A stretch of 16,467 nucleotides of DNA from an uncultured cyanobacterium (GCA_937894105.1 CALCTI010000636.1:1-16467); one strand, 5' to 3'. Counted from the first letter of the stretch, positions 1-8,005 are shown. The notes: generated by a model not told the origin, from the letters alone. Program-made: numbers and translations.

Positions 1-153
1 CCATATTTGAAAGAAGGCGATTCCGTTAAAGTGGCGGGCACTGTTACCCCGCCCACACCCAGCAATTCAAGATCGCCCCAGCCTGGGCGCCCCCCCCAAG
101 GGGCTCCATCAACACCTCCCGCCTCACCAGGACGTGCTGCCCCCTCCTCCTAG
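1..153 (+). CDS. RND efflux periplasmic adaptor (HlyD/AcrA-type), C-terminal end only
   Basis: Frame 1 is open from the window edge to a TAG at 151-153. The first residues (YLKEGDSVKVAG) look like the last beta-strand segment of a membrane-fusion adaptor, where a 'L..GD.V...G' pattern is usual. A low-complexity Pro/Ser/Gly/Ala-rich tail of about 35 residues follows. Adaptors of this family bridge an inner-membrane RND pump and an outer-membrane channel in the periplasm. The RND pump gene begins 77 bp downstream on the same strand, the normal adaptor-pump order, so the two are probably co-transcribed. The tail contains a run of eight C at 90-97, a possible slippage site. The identification rests on a short fragment plus gene context. 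Confidence 0.6.
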   Translation, partial: PYLKEGDSVKVAGTVTPPTPSNSRSPQPGRPPQGAPSTPPASPGRAAPSS

Positions 154-230
154 TTTTTTCGGCAACTGTGCCATAACCCCGATCTAACCTCTCGACGCCT
201 CGCCCGTCTTTTACCCATCCCAACGGTCCT

Positions 231-3200
231 ATGCAAGAGCGATTCCACCTATCGGTTTGGTCTATTCGCAATCCGGTGCACATCATTGTCCTATTTTTGA
301 TGTTGGCCCTGTCGGGACTATTTACCTTTGGACGCCTGGGCATTAACTCGACGCCAAATATTGATGTGCCCGTGGTGAACGTTCGGGTGATCCAGAATGG
401 AGCGGGTCCTACGGAGATGGAAACGGAGGTAACCCGCAAAATTGAGGACGCCGTGGCGGGCTTGGGCAATATCGACAATATTCGCTCGGTGGTCGTTGAT
501 GGCTACTCCAGCACCTCCATCACCTTTGAAATCGGTACCGACAGCGACCAGTCCACCAATGAGGTGCGAAACGCTGTGTCGCAAATCCGCAGCGATCTGC
601 CCCAAACCATTGAAGATCCCGTTGTGGACAAGCTGGATTTTTCGGGTGGCACAATTTTGACCTACACGGTGGCGTCGGACCAGCGCTCCGTGGCAGAACT
701 AAGTGACTTAATTGACCGGAAAATTACGCGATCGCTCCTCAGCGTGCCCGGCGTTGCTCAAGTTAATCGCCTGGGGGGCGTTGATGAAGCCATTCGAGTG
801 GACCTGGATCCGGCGCGCTTACTGTCCTATAACATCACGGCAACTGACGTTAACAACCAGGTGCGAGTCCTTAACCTAAACCGTCCCGGTGGACGCACGG
901 AGCTGGGCAGCCAAGAGCAAACGGTACGTGCGTTAGGTAATGCTAAAACCGTTGGCGATTTGCGCAACTATCGCATTGTGTTAGGCAACGGCGATACGGT
1001 GCGACTGGGGGATTTGGGGTCCGTGTCCCGCAAGTTTTCTGACCCTCGCCAGGCTGCGTTTTTAGACGCTCAGCCGGTGGTGGGATTTGAGGTGTTGCGC
1101 AGTACTGGCAGCAATTTGGTGTCGGTGGAAGAAGGGGTCAGTGACCAGTTGGTCAAGCTCGGCGAGGAGCTGCCGGAGGACGTGGCGCTTAATAAGGTTT
1201 TTACCCTGGCGGATGAGGTGCGTGACTCTTACCGAGCCACCTTTGATGCACTGATTATTGGTTCAATTTTGACCACCCTGGTGGTGGGGGCGTTCCTACG
1301 TAACTGGCGGGTGACAGTGATTACAGCGATCGCCCTGCCCCTGTCGATTATTCCCACCTTCCTAGTGATGGGAGCATTGAACTACACCCTCAACGGTATG
1401 ACCCTGCTGGCGTTGGCGTTGGCGATCGGAAACCTGGTGGACGACGCCATTTGTATGATCGAAAATATCGACCAGCACATGGGCATGGGTAAGCACCCTC
1501 GTCAGGCGTCCATGGATGCGGCACGGGAAATTGGGTTGGCAGTGGTGGCGACGACAGCAACGGTGGTAGCAGTATTTTTACCCGTTGCGTTTATTGGGGG
1601 CATTCCGGGGCAGTTTTTCCAGCCCTTTGGTATCACGTTTGCCGTTTGCACCATGTTCTCCACCTTGGTGGCGGTGACCATGACCCCGTTGTTGTCCGCT
1701 TACTGGCTAAAACCCAAAGACCGCAGCGGTGGATTCGATAGCAACGACCCCCTAAACGATTCGGGCAACCAGCCCCCCGGCCCCTATCGCCGGGCGCTGA
1801 CCTGGGCATTGGGGCATCGCATCATTACGTTAATCATTGCCCTAGCAATTTTTATCGGCAGCCTACAGCTGGTGCCCTTTATTCCCAAAGGCTTATTTGG
1901 CGGTCCAGAAAATAATCTGAGTATCGTGTCTGTGTCCCTGCCGCCGGGCTCCACGTTGGCCGATACAACAGAGGTATCCCTTCAAGCGGATCGGCTGCTG
2001 CGCAATAATCCCATGGTGAAAAGCGTTTTCGCCGAGATTAGCGACGTGGATACAGCCACCCTGTTTGTAACGCTGGTACCGGGTAATGAGCGATCGCTCA
2101 CCCGAACAGAATTTGAAGACGACACCCGCGAGACCCTGGGGCAAATTCCTGGAGCCCGCATTGCCTATCGCACCCAAGGCGGCGGCGGCGGTAGCGACAA
2201 AGACCTATCCCTAGTGCTTCGTAGCGATAACCCAGACACCTTACAGGGCGTTTCGGACCAGCTAGAGCGTGAAATGGCAGAGGTTCCGGGGCTGGTGGAC
2301 GTGACCTCCAGCGCCAGTTTGGTGAAGCCAGAGCTAGCCATTATTCCTGATTTTCAGCGGGCGGCTGATTTAGGGGTGTCCGTGCAGGCGATCGCCCAAA
2401 CCGCATCCCTAGCAACCATTGGCGATATTAAGGCGAACCAGGCGAAATTTAACCTGAGCGATCGCCAAATCCCCATCGAAGTCAAACTGGCCTCCCAAGC
2501 CCGCAGCAACATTGACACCCTCAAAAACCTCAAGGTCCCCGGTCGCAACGGACAGCTCTTCCCCCTCTCCTCCGTCGCCGACCTACGCCTCGTGAGCGGT
2601 CCCGCCCAAATTAACCGCTTTAACCGCACCCGCCAGGTCACCCTAGAAGCCAACCTGGAGGGCATCTCTCTCGGTCAAGCGGTGGAAACGGTACAAGAGC
2701 TGCCGGCCCGGAAAAACCTACCCCCCAACGTATCCGAAGAGCCCTCCGGCGACGCGGAAATTATGCGGGATATTTTCAGCCGCTTTGTGGGAGCCCTGTT
2801 ACTAGCGGTGCTGGCCATCTACTGCATCCTGGTCCTCCTATACAACGACTTTCTGTACCCCATCAGCATCCTCACCGCCGTTCCCTTCTCTTTTGGCGGA
2901 GCGCTGGTGGCCCTGCTCGTCACCCAAAAGGAGCTGGGGCTGTTTGCTCTGATCGGCATCGTGTTGCTAGTGGGTCTGGTCACCAAAAACGCAATTTTGC
3001 TAGTGGACTTTGCCCTAGAAGGTCAGCGGCGGGGATTCCCCCAATCTAAAGCGGTGGTTGCCGCCGGAGTCTCCCGATTCCGTCCCATTTTGATGACCTC
3101 CCTGTCAACGATCGCCGGCATGATGCCCATCGCACTGGAGCTAGGAGCCGGCGCCTCGGAGCGTAGCCCCATGGCGATTACGGTTATTGGCGGCTTCTGC

Positions 3201-3461
3201 ACCTCCACACTGCTCACCCTGGTGGTAGTGCCCGTGCTCTTTACCTACGTTGACGGCGTTAACCATTGGGTTAAGCAAAAGCTAGGATTTGCCCCCAAGC
3301 GTCCTCGCGTCACCGAAGATTCAGATCGGGAGATTATTGGGGACAAGGAGAAGACAGGGGAGCGATCGCCCACCCCTGCTCTGTTGGGGTCCAACACCGT
3401 CTCCTCGGACACCGACCAAGGTCGCCCTGTCGCCTCCGCCGGGTCTCGACGTTCGGAGTAG
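231..3461 (+). CDS. RND-family efflux pump, inner-membrane permease (AcrB/AcrD/AcrF type)
   Basis: The protein has 1076 residues, a full-length RND/HAE pump with a topology of 12 membrane segments and two large periplasmic loops. TM1 lies near residues 15-35 (HIIVLFLMLALSGLF). The TM4 proton-relay motif LVDDAICMIEN carries D404 and D405, equivalent to AcrB D407/D408. The TM10 motif VTKNAILLVDFA carries K919, equivalent to AcrB K940, so the proton-coupling triad is intact. The pump exports drugs or other amphiphiles using proton motive force, with the upstream adaptor and an outer-membrane channel not seen here. The substrate cannot be inferred. After the last TM (about residue 1015) there is a hydrophilic tail of about 60 residues rich in Ser, Asp and Arg. 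ATG 231 fits the family N-terminus, but no clear Shine-Dalgarno precedes it. Confidence 0.93.
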   Translation: MQERFHLSVWSIRNPVHIIVLFLMLALSGLFTFGRLGINSTPNIDVPVVNVRVIQNGAGPTEMETEVTRKIEDAVAGLGNIDNIRSVVVDGYSSTSITFEIGTDSDQSTNEVRNAVSQIRSDLPQTIEDPVVDKLDFSGGTILTYTVASDQRSVAELSDLIDRKITRSLLSVPGVAQVNRLGGVDEAIRVDLDPARLLSYNITATDVNNQVRVLNLNRPGGRTELGSQEQTVRALGNAKTVGDLRNYRIVLGNGDTVRLGDLGSVSRKFSDPRQAAFLDAQPVVGFEVLRSTGSNLVSVEEGVSDQLVKLGEELPEDVALNKVFTLADEVRDSYRATFDALIIGSILTTLVVGAFLRNWRVTVITAIALPLSIIPTFLVMGALNYTLNGMTLLALALAIGNLVDDAICMIENIDQHMGMGKHPRQASMDAAREIGLAVVATTATVVAVFLPVAFIGGIPGQFFQPFGITFAVCTMFSTLVAVTMTPLLSAYWLKPKDRSGGFDSNDPLNDSGNQPPGPYRRALTWALGHRIITLIIALAIFIGSLQLVPFIPKGLFGGPENNLSIVSVSLPPGSTLADTTEVSLQADRLLRNNPMVKSVFAEISDVDTATLFVTLVPGNERSLTRTEFEDDTRETLGQIPGARIAYRTQGGGGGSDKDLSLVLRSDNPDTLQGVSDQLEREMAEVPGLVDVTSSASLVKPELAIIPDFQRAADLGVSVQAIAQTASLATIGDIKANQAKFNLSDRQIPIEVKLASQARSNIDTLKNLKVPGRNGQLFPLSSVADLRLVSGPAQINRFNRTRQVTLEANLEGISLGQAVETVQELPARKNLPPNVSEEPSGDAEIMRDIFSRFVGALLLAVLAIYCILVLLYNDFLYPISILTAVPFSFGGALVALLVTQKELGLFALIGIVLLVGLVTKNAILLVDFALEGQRRGFPQSKAVVAAGVSRFRPILMTSLSTIAGMMPIALELGAGASERSPMAITVIGGFCTSTLLTLVVVPVLFTYVDGVNHWVKQKLGFAPKRPRVTEDSDREIIGDKEKTGERSPTPALLGSNTVSSDTDQGRPVASAGSRRSE

Positions 3462-3596
3462 GGTAACCAGAGCCGATCAGAGTCTTTTGGATCACCTGTT
3501 ATTGCACAACTTCAGCTCGTACGGTAGCGTCGTTTTACGGTACTAGAAAATTTCAGCAGAATTTCAGTTAGTAAGCGTGCAGGAGAACAACATACG

Positions 3597-3812
3597 ATGG
3601 GCGAATCCAAACGACGAAAAGCTATTCTCGGTGACGATTACGGCAAACAGGAAAAAACCATTCTCCCCGGGATTCCGATTACCAAGACCCAGTCGCGGCA
3701 GTTTATGACTTGGACAAGCCGCGGAGCTTGGATTGGCATTGGAGCCCTAGCATCCACCTGGGTTGTAATTCGCTTTATCGGCCCTGCTTTCGGGTGGTGG
3801 ACAACTAATTAG
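3597..3812 (+). CDS. DUF2839 family small membrane protein
   Basis: This is a 71-residue protein with the features of the cyanobacterial DUF2839 family: a basic N-terminus beginning MGESKRRK, a polar segment with LPGIPITK, and one membrane segment at about residues 47-65 (GAWIGIGALASTWVVIRFI). The function is unknown. A good ribosome-binding site, AGGAG at 3581-3585, precedes ATG 3597 and supports the start. It lies 135 bp after the RND gene on the same strand. That spacing allows its own promoter, so linkage to efflux is not implied. I recognise it by overall similarity to the family pattern, not from any motif of known function. Confidence 0.85.
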   Translation: MGESKRRKAILGDDYGKQEKTILPGIPITKTQSRQFMTWTSRGAWIGIGALASTWVVIRFIGPAFGWWTTN

Positions 3813-4275
3813 TAAGGGGTTAGTAAAGAATAGAGGCATTAGTGGAAGGGAGTTCTTCAGGACAAAGCTTAGGTGCCCCCAGCGAAGGCGCCAAAGGTAG
3901 CGTTTTACTCAGCAATTTTAAGTAAATCCGCATAACATAATAGAACCGTAAGGATGCAACAACCTCTGTAAAGCATTCCTGAAATGGGCTGTTTTTCTCG
4001 GCATGATTAATACATTCACCCGTGGAAGAGCTATCCAACCAATTTTGATAGCAGGAAAAAAAGAGAGCCTTAGAAAGGGCAACAACTACAGAGTCCTAAG
4101 CGGTTTATCCTGAACTGCCGAGCCACCCATTAATCTTTTGCGATCTCGCCTGATGCCCATCCTTAACGATCCATATTCATCGCTGCATATTGAACTGTTT
4201 AGAAAGGCATATTATTAAAAAACGTAAAAAGCGTCGCGGGTGTCTAGAATAGAAAAAGAAGATCGGGAGTAAGCC
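3813..4275 (+). other. Intergenic region between DUF2839 and DUF1815 genes
   Basis: There are 463 bp with no convincing gene. A 7-mer TTAGTAA is repeated at 3809-3815 and 3820-3826 at the end of the preceding gene. A TTG-initiated - strand frame (3820-4038) was rejected. Just before the DUF1815 gene there is a TAGAAT hexamer at 4245-4250 that could be a -10 element, but no good -35 lies 16-18 bp upstream. No tRNA, strong terminator or long repeat was seen. Confidence 0.5.
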
Positions 4276-4662
4276 GTGTTTTTAAGACTTGCTGAGCAGC
4301 ATCGCCAGTTTGTTCGAGATCTGGTTATGAATCTGCAAGCGCTAGCAACTGTCCTGGAGAATCTTGGATATGTGGCCTCTTGCTATACCTGCGGTGGTCA
4401 AATGAATAGCGCGTCGTTTATGGTGAGTTTAGGGGATGATCACCTCATCCGTTTCCTTGTTTCAGACTACGGCATTACCTGGACAGAAATGCGGGATGAC
4501 CGCGAGCTTATGAAGCTAGAGGGGGCAGAGGCGATCGCCCAGTTACAAGAGCTAGCAAAACTGTTGAAGGTGTCCCCTAGCGAACATTCGCCCAAAGTTA
4601 CGTCAGCGGCTTTGTCCTCCAGTCGAGTTGCCATGTCATCTGTTCTAGGTGACTTTTCCTAA
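4276..4662 (+). CDS. DUF1815 family protein
   Basis: This is a 128-residue soluble protein. The first ~98 residues match the cyanobacterial DUF1815 pattern: N-terminus MFLRLAEQHRQF, a Cys pair in SCYTCGGQMNSASFMVSLG, then IRFLVSDYGITWTEMRD and a helical LEGAEAIAQLQELAK. The Ser-rich last ~30 residues are an extension of low information. No reaction is known for this family. The start is GTG 4276, supported by the match of the N-terminus to the family and by GGGAG at 4264-4268. It stands alone, with 463 bp upstream and about 200 bp before the next gene. Codon use and a HIP1 site inside the gene look native. Confidence 0.85.
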   Translation: MFLRLAEQHRQFVRDLVMNLQALATVLENLGYVASCYTCGGQMNSASFMVSLGDDHLIRFLVSDYGITWTEMRDDRELMKLEGAEAIAQLQELAKLLKVSPSEHSPKVTSAALSSSRVAMSSVLGDFS

Positions 4663-4738
4663 GGGCATTGGTGGGATGTTCTAAGGCAGTTCAAGATCGG
4701 TGCTGAGAATGCAGCGCCGTAAGGCCAGTCTGAAAATC

Positions 4739-4751
4739 AGTTCAGTGAACT
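4739..4751. promoter_or_regulatory. Short palindrome upstream of the FHA gene
   Basis: AGTTCA-G-TGAACT is a perfect 6-bp inverted repeat around one base, about 120 bp before the FHA protein start. The spacer is too short for an RNA hairpin, so an operator-type site is the more natural reading. A 13-bp palindrome can also arise by chance in 16 kb. Confidence 0.25.
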
Positions 4752-4874
4752 AGGGCCACGTTGAAAAACAGTGCTAGCGTAGATATCTAATGCCCAGTTT
4801 TAGTGTTAGATATAGCTGTTCTTCAAGCATGTCTGAATCTGGCCACCCCACGACTTACTAGTACAACGTGGTTT

Positions 4875-5615
4875 ATGGATGTTCGCTCTTCCGACTCGTA
4901 CCCAGGTCTTGATCCTGCCTCCAGCGCTGATAGTGAGCGTCAGGAACGCTCCTACGAAGTATTCTTAGGGCTTTACCAACAACATCGGGATTTTTTTGAC
5001 GAGTTAGCTGAGCTAGACCGCCCATGGCAAACATCGTTGTTGAACGGTAGTTTGCGCTACGTTCAAGGCATTGTGCGCGGTCAACAGGCTTATTTAATTA
5101 CTAACCTGTCCAACGGGAAAACCCAATCCCTGCTCCAGCATCAAATGATTTGGACCATTGGACGGGATATTCAAGCAGCATTGCCAGTACAAGACCAACG
5201 TTTATCTCGTCGCCATGCTGCGATTCAGTACGTGGGACGACGAGGCTTTTACTTGGTGGACCTTAATAGCACCAATGGTTCATTTATTAATGGGCGAGCA
5301 ATTCATGGGAGGAATCGTTTGCGTGATGGCGATCGCGTCCGTCTAGGAGGGTTTTCCTTCGACTTCTTCGTGTGTCATAGCTCCCAAATTGCAAACTCTG
5401 TGGCACCAGAATTGCTGGATAAACTTAACGCAATGCCATTACCTGACGATACGGAATCCAATTTTAGTGCGGCGCGAGATGCCTTAGGAATACGCCAGCG
5501 TCAGGAGCAAGGCTATGGATCTGAAAAAACCAGAGTTATTGACCAAGGTCCAGATAACGGCATAGAGCCGCCAGAGCTTTCGGAGCCGTCACCTCCCCCA
5601 TCCATCAGCCACTAG
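4875..5615 (+). CDS. FHA-domain protein (phosphothreonine-binding)
   Basis: The protein has 246 residues from ATG 4875. Residues ~24-52 (SYEVFLGLYQQHRDFFDELAE...) form a helical segment. Residues ~90-168 form an FHA domain with the hallmarks IGRD (95-98), SRRH (111-114) and NSTNGSFING (131-140), which shape the phosphothreonine-binding loops. The last ~75 residues are Pro/Ser/Glu-rich and probably disordered. FHA proteins act as phospho-dependent adaptors, often downstream of Ser/Thr kinases. No kinase lies nearby, so the partner is unknown. A longer frame from GTG 4803 adds 24 residues that do not resemble the family, and neither start has a good Shine-Dalgarno. I prefer ATG 4875. Confidence 0.85.
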   Translation: MDVRSSDSYPGLDPASSADSERQERSYEVFLGLYQQHRDFFDELAELDRPWQTSLLNGSLRYVQGIVRGQQAYLITNLSNGKTQSLLQHQMIWTIGRDIQAALPVQDQRLSRRHAAIQYVGRRGFYLVDLNSTNGSFINGRAIHGRNRLRDGDRVRLGGFSFDFFVCHSSQIANSVAPELLDKLNAMPLPDDTESNFSAARDALGIRQRQEQGYGSEKTRVIDQGPDNGIEPPELSEPSPPPSISH

Positions 5616-5981
5616 GCTTAAATATCACCCGTTGTTAAGCAATTTACAAAGTCTTAAGTCCTGAACTCAAGCCTTGAGGGGTTCTTATCAATCAACTTCC
5701 AGAAGCCGGCCTGAAACAGCGGGAAATACACACCCTTTGAAACAATAAAAGCTTAGGACTATGGTCACTGGATCAATTAACGAGCCAGCTAAAGATCGCT
5801 GAGCTTTCATTTTGCGAAGCATTGGAAAGGAACCACCGAACTTTGAAGAGTTTATCGGCGATCGCCAAAGCTTCCTTCATCAGAATAGAGTCGCTATATT
5901 GAACTTTAAATTTAGTCCATGACAGCCTATGGGCTTCAAAAATTGGTTGCCACCTTGTTGCGGCGCGATCTAAAAGCTCTC
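5616..5981. other. Convergent intergenic region
   Basis: There are 366 bp between the + strand FHA gene and the - strand DUF2973 gene. A weak hairpin is present: CTCAA (5666-5670) pairs with TTGAG (5674-5678), extended by GAA/TTC after a three-base bulge. It has no proper T-tract, so it is only a weak terminator candidate. One HIP1 site lies near 5858. No gene is supported. Confidence 0.4.
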
Positions 5982-6326
5982 CTACTCTGAATCGCTGGAA
6001 TTCTCGGGCGAGGACTGAAATAGGGCGTCTAAATGGTCGCGAGCATCATCAACAGTCATAGACTTCATCACTAGCAGCGGCTCGCGAATAGGACGACCGT
6101 TTTCATCCAACATTTCTGGATGCAAGGTCATTGACCGTTGGGAGGCAGCGCTAGACATGTTTCCCAAAGCACTTCCTTGCCCGCCCCCAACGGCGCCTTG
6201 CCGTGATGGCATTGCAGCATTATGGCGCTGGCTTTCCGTACCCAGGACCATCATGTTACGGATTAGGTTGCCAATGGCAATAGCTGCTAAGCCGGAAAAA
6301 GCAAGTAAGTAAAGTAGGTGTAGCAC
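5982..6326 (-). CDS. DUF2973 family membrane protein
   Basis: This 114-residue protein is read from GTG at 6326. The N-terminus MLHLLYLLAFSGLAAIAIGN is a single membrane segment (residues 2-21). A Gly/Ser/Gln-rich linker follows, then a conserved C-terminal block with HPEMLDENG, EPLLVMKSM and DDARDHLDALF. This arrangement matches cyanobacterial DUF2973, whose function is unknown. The open frame extends 12 codons upstream to a TTG at 6362, but family members begin with MLHLLY, and a GGAG lies 12 bp before the GTG, so I chose the shorter form. The DUF2605 gene lies 207 bp upstream on the same strand. The two families often sit together in cyanobacteria, which suggests a shared role. Confidence 0.82.
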   Translation of the reverse strand: MLHLLYLLAFSGLAAIAIGNLIRNMMVLGTESQRHNAAMPSRQGAVGGGQGSALGNMSSAASQRSMTLHPEMLDENGRPIREPLLVMKSMTVDDARDHLDALFQSSPENSSDSE

Positions 6327-6533
6327 GGTTTTAGAGGTCTCCAGGGTGAGGACGATGAGCAAGAAGTTAGATTAACGGTGTGATTGAGGTCTGCAGGTTC
6401 GGATTGTCTCGTGAAATTTGGCGAAGGTCTGGAAATTACTTTTAGCGCGTCTTCGATGGAATGAAACTGCTCTGAAGTTTCCAGAGTTTAGAAGAGCGAT
6501 CGCCCCAAAGACATCATCAATTCCTTGGAGTCA

Positions 6534-6869
6534 TTAAGACTCTGCTTGAGCCTGCCGGTGGCGAATAGCCACATTCCAACATTCGGCTACGAGCTGGTGC
6601 CAGGGAATAATCGTCGACATATTGACCCCTACCTGCGCCCCCATTGCCTTAAACAGCGACTGGGCACTGCTAACCTCCTGCTGAGCCACCTTGACGCGCC
6701 CTAACAGGGTCGTCTGCTCTTCGGCACTTAAACAGTCCAACTGTTGCGACTCCAGCAGCGATCGCGATCGAGTAAACCAGTACTGAAAATCCTCTAGCAA
6801 CGGCCCGAGGATCGCTTCCAGCAAATTAGAATCCTTCGGCAATTCAGGCAATGAATCGGGCGAAACCAT
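6534..6869 (-). CDS. DUF2605 family protein
   Basis: This is a 111-residue soluble, mostly helical protein starting at ATG 6869. Family-like blocks are LEAILGPLLEDFQYWFTRSRSLL (about residues 17-39), LLGRVKVAQQEVSSAQSLFKA and a C-terminal PWHQLVAECWNVAIRHR. This matches cyanobacterial DUF2605, which has no known function. A GGGGG run about 10 bp upstream may serve as a weak ribosome-binding site. It lies directly upstream of the DUF2973 gene on the same strand. The neighbour is a small membrane protein with a soluble tail, so a membrane-bound pair is possible, but that is inference. Confidence 0.83.
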   Translation of the reverse strand: MVSPDSLPELPKDSNLLEAILGPLLEDFQYWFTRSRSLLESQQLDCLSAEEQTTLLGRVKVAQQEVSSAQSLFKAMGAQVGVNMSTIIPWHQLVAECWNVAIRHRQAQAES

Positions 6870-7023
6870 ATATAACGGACCCCCAAAATGCAGTCTACTT
6901 ACAATATTAAGCCCAATTCATCTTTTGTAACCTTATTTTCCTTAACTTAATCGTAAACCGACTCAAAATTTCTCCTTAACCTGCGGAATGTGGCGATCAG
7001 GAAAAAGCCCATCCCCCCAGTGC

Positions 7024-7725
7024 CTATCTCAAGCAGCCGTCATTGCGCTCAACGCGTAGTGCACCCAGCAACGTTGACACAAAAACACAGCGGCGCTCTC
7101 CATTCTCGCTATCAGAGTCGCGAACTTGTAGGGTTAGGCGGCCCAGGCGGCCATTGGACCAGCCGTTGGGCTTGAACTGCATTCGATAAGCATCGTTGCG
7201 GCGAAAGAGGGTCGAATTAGCTCCATCAATTTCCACTTTGGCGTCTATTTCTGCCCCCAGAGGCTGCCATCTGGCATTGCCGCAACCTGTGACGCCGCCG
7301 AAGGTTTTGGCGTAATATTCGATTCTCCCCTGGCGAGCGCGAAAGCACACCTCCCATACCCTGCGCTTTTGACGCCCCTCCGCCTGCCCATCTCGCAGGG
7401 CGCGAAACACCTCATCCTGCATCATGCCCAAGCGCTGACTATTGGCAAAATTTATCCAGCTGGGTCCCGCCAATGCCGCCAAAATCCCCACCATCAGCAT
7501 TACCACCAGCAACTCCAATAGGGTAAATCCACGGATACCCTCTGAATTTTCTCGGCGGCGTGCCCCATTTACTCCATGGGAAGAACTGATTCCAATAAAG
7601 TGGATCAAATTCAGGCACAACGGCAAAGCAACACCGGAAAAATAGGCAGAGCTTGAGCTGTTCTTTGAGTCGTTTTTTAAACTTTTTGGCGAAGCGTCTT
7701 GGACATTAATTGAGTGCAGCATCAT
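7024..7725 (-). CDS. Type IV pilin-like / pseudopilin protein (GspH/FimT type)
   Basis: The frame encodes 233 residues. A class III prepilin signature lies at residues 65-80: RG^FTLLELLVVMLMV, with cleavage expected after G66 and the conserved Glu at mature position 5, followed by a hydrophobic helix (ILAALAGPSWINF). The C-terminal part has the beta-rich GspH/FimT look, with Cys in EVCFRA, VTGCGN, RRCVF and NDGCLR that could form disulfides. Such proteins are minor pilins or pseudopilins, cleaved and methylated by PilD and placed in a type IV pilus or secretion fibre. The leader from ATG 7725 is 66 residues, far longer than usual. A TTG at 7608 would give 27, but no Shine-Dalgarno supports either. 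No other pilin gene is nearby. The 5' end is uncertain. Confidence 0.8.
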   Translation of the reverse strand: MMLHSINVQDASPKSLKNDSKNSSSSAYFSGVALPLCLNLIHFIGISSSHGVNGARRRENSEGIRGFTLLELLVVMLMVGILAALAGPSWINFANSQRLGMMQDEVFRALRDGQAEGRQKRRVWEVCFRARQGRIEYYAKTFGGVTGCGNARWQPLGAEIDAKVEIDGANSTLFRRNDAYRMQFKPNGWSNGRLGRLTLQVRDSDSENGERRCVFVSTLLGALRVERNDGCLR

Positions 7726-7924
7726 AGGTTGAATCGCAGTTAAATTACGCAGTGATGCTAGGGGCTGTGATCAATTAAGTCTCTAAAGTAAGAGCTGTAA
7801 GGGTTTCAGTCCCTAGATTTTTATTTCGAAAAGGCTTGTACTTCCCACCGCGTCAGGCTTTTAGAGCTTAATGAATGACATGCTCTAGGTAACAAAGGAC
7901 AAAACCAATTCACATTGGCAATCT

Positions 7925-7957
7925 TATTAATGCAGCTTAAATGAAACTTAAGTGAAA
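7925..7957 (+). repeat. Three tandem 8-bp half-sites at 11-bp spacing (Pho-box-like)
   Basis: TATTAATG (7925-7932), CTTAAATG (7936-7943) and CTTAAGTG (7947-7954) lie in tandem, each followed by a 3-bp spacer (CAG, AAA, AAA). An 8-bp unit with 3-bp spacing is the architecture of cyanobacterial SphR/PhoB boxes, whose unit is close to PyTTAAPyPy(T/A). The last two copies share CTTAA but differ from that consensus in the final bases, so another response regulator is equally possible. Confidence 0.4.
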
Positions 7958-7961
7958 GATG

Positions 7962-7990
7962 TTAAGGACAGGTAATCGTAGCGATATTTA
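7962..7990 (+). promoter_or_regulatory. Candidate promoter for the PAP2-like gene
   Basis: TTAAGG (7962-7967) and TATTTA (7985-7990) are separated by 17 bp. Both hexamers are imperfect, but the -35 begins just after the tandem half-site array, a usual arrangement for an activated promoter. The predicted transcript would have a leader of nearly 190 nt before ATG 8185. Confidence 0.3.
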
Positions 7991-8005
7991 GAGACGCGAT
8001 ATTTA
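7981..8005 (+). repeat. 10-bp direct repeat with 15-bp period
   Basis: GCGATATTTA occurs exactly at 7981-7990 and again at 7996-8005, separated by GAGAC. It overlaps the candidate -10 element, so it could be a protein-binding site or a duplicated -10 region. Confidence 0.45.

Noticed and set aside
3820..4038. A 72-codon - strand frame between the DUF2839 and DUF1815 genes
   Set aside because: It starts with TTG, has no ribosome-binding site and matches no family I know; it is more likely chance.
4803..4874. N-terminal extension of the FHA protein from GTG 4803
   Set aside because: The 24 added residues do not look like the family, and no ribosome-binding site supports the GTG.
7795..7830. 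GTTTCAGTCCCT resembling part of cyanobacterial CRISPR repeats
   Set aside because: Only one copy is present, with no second repeat at spacer distance and no cas gene. The AGGG/CCCT pairing is only 4 bp, too weak for a terminator call.
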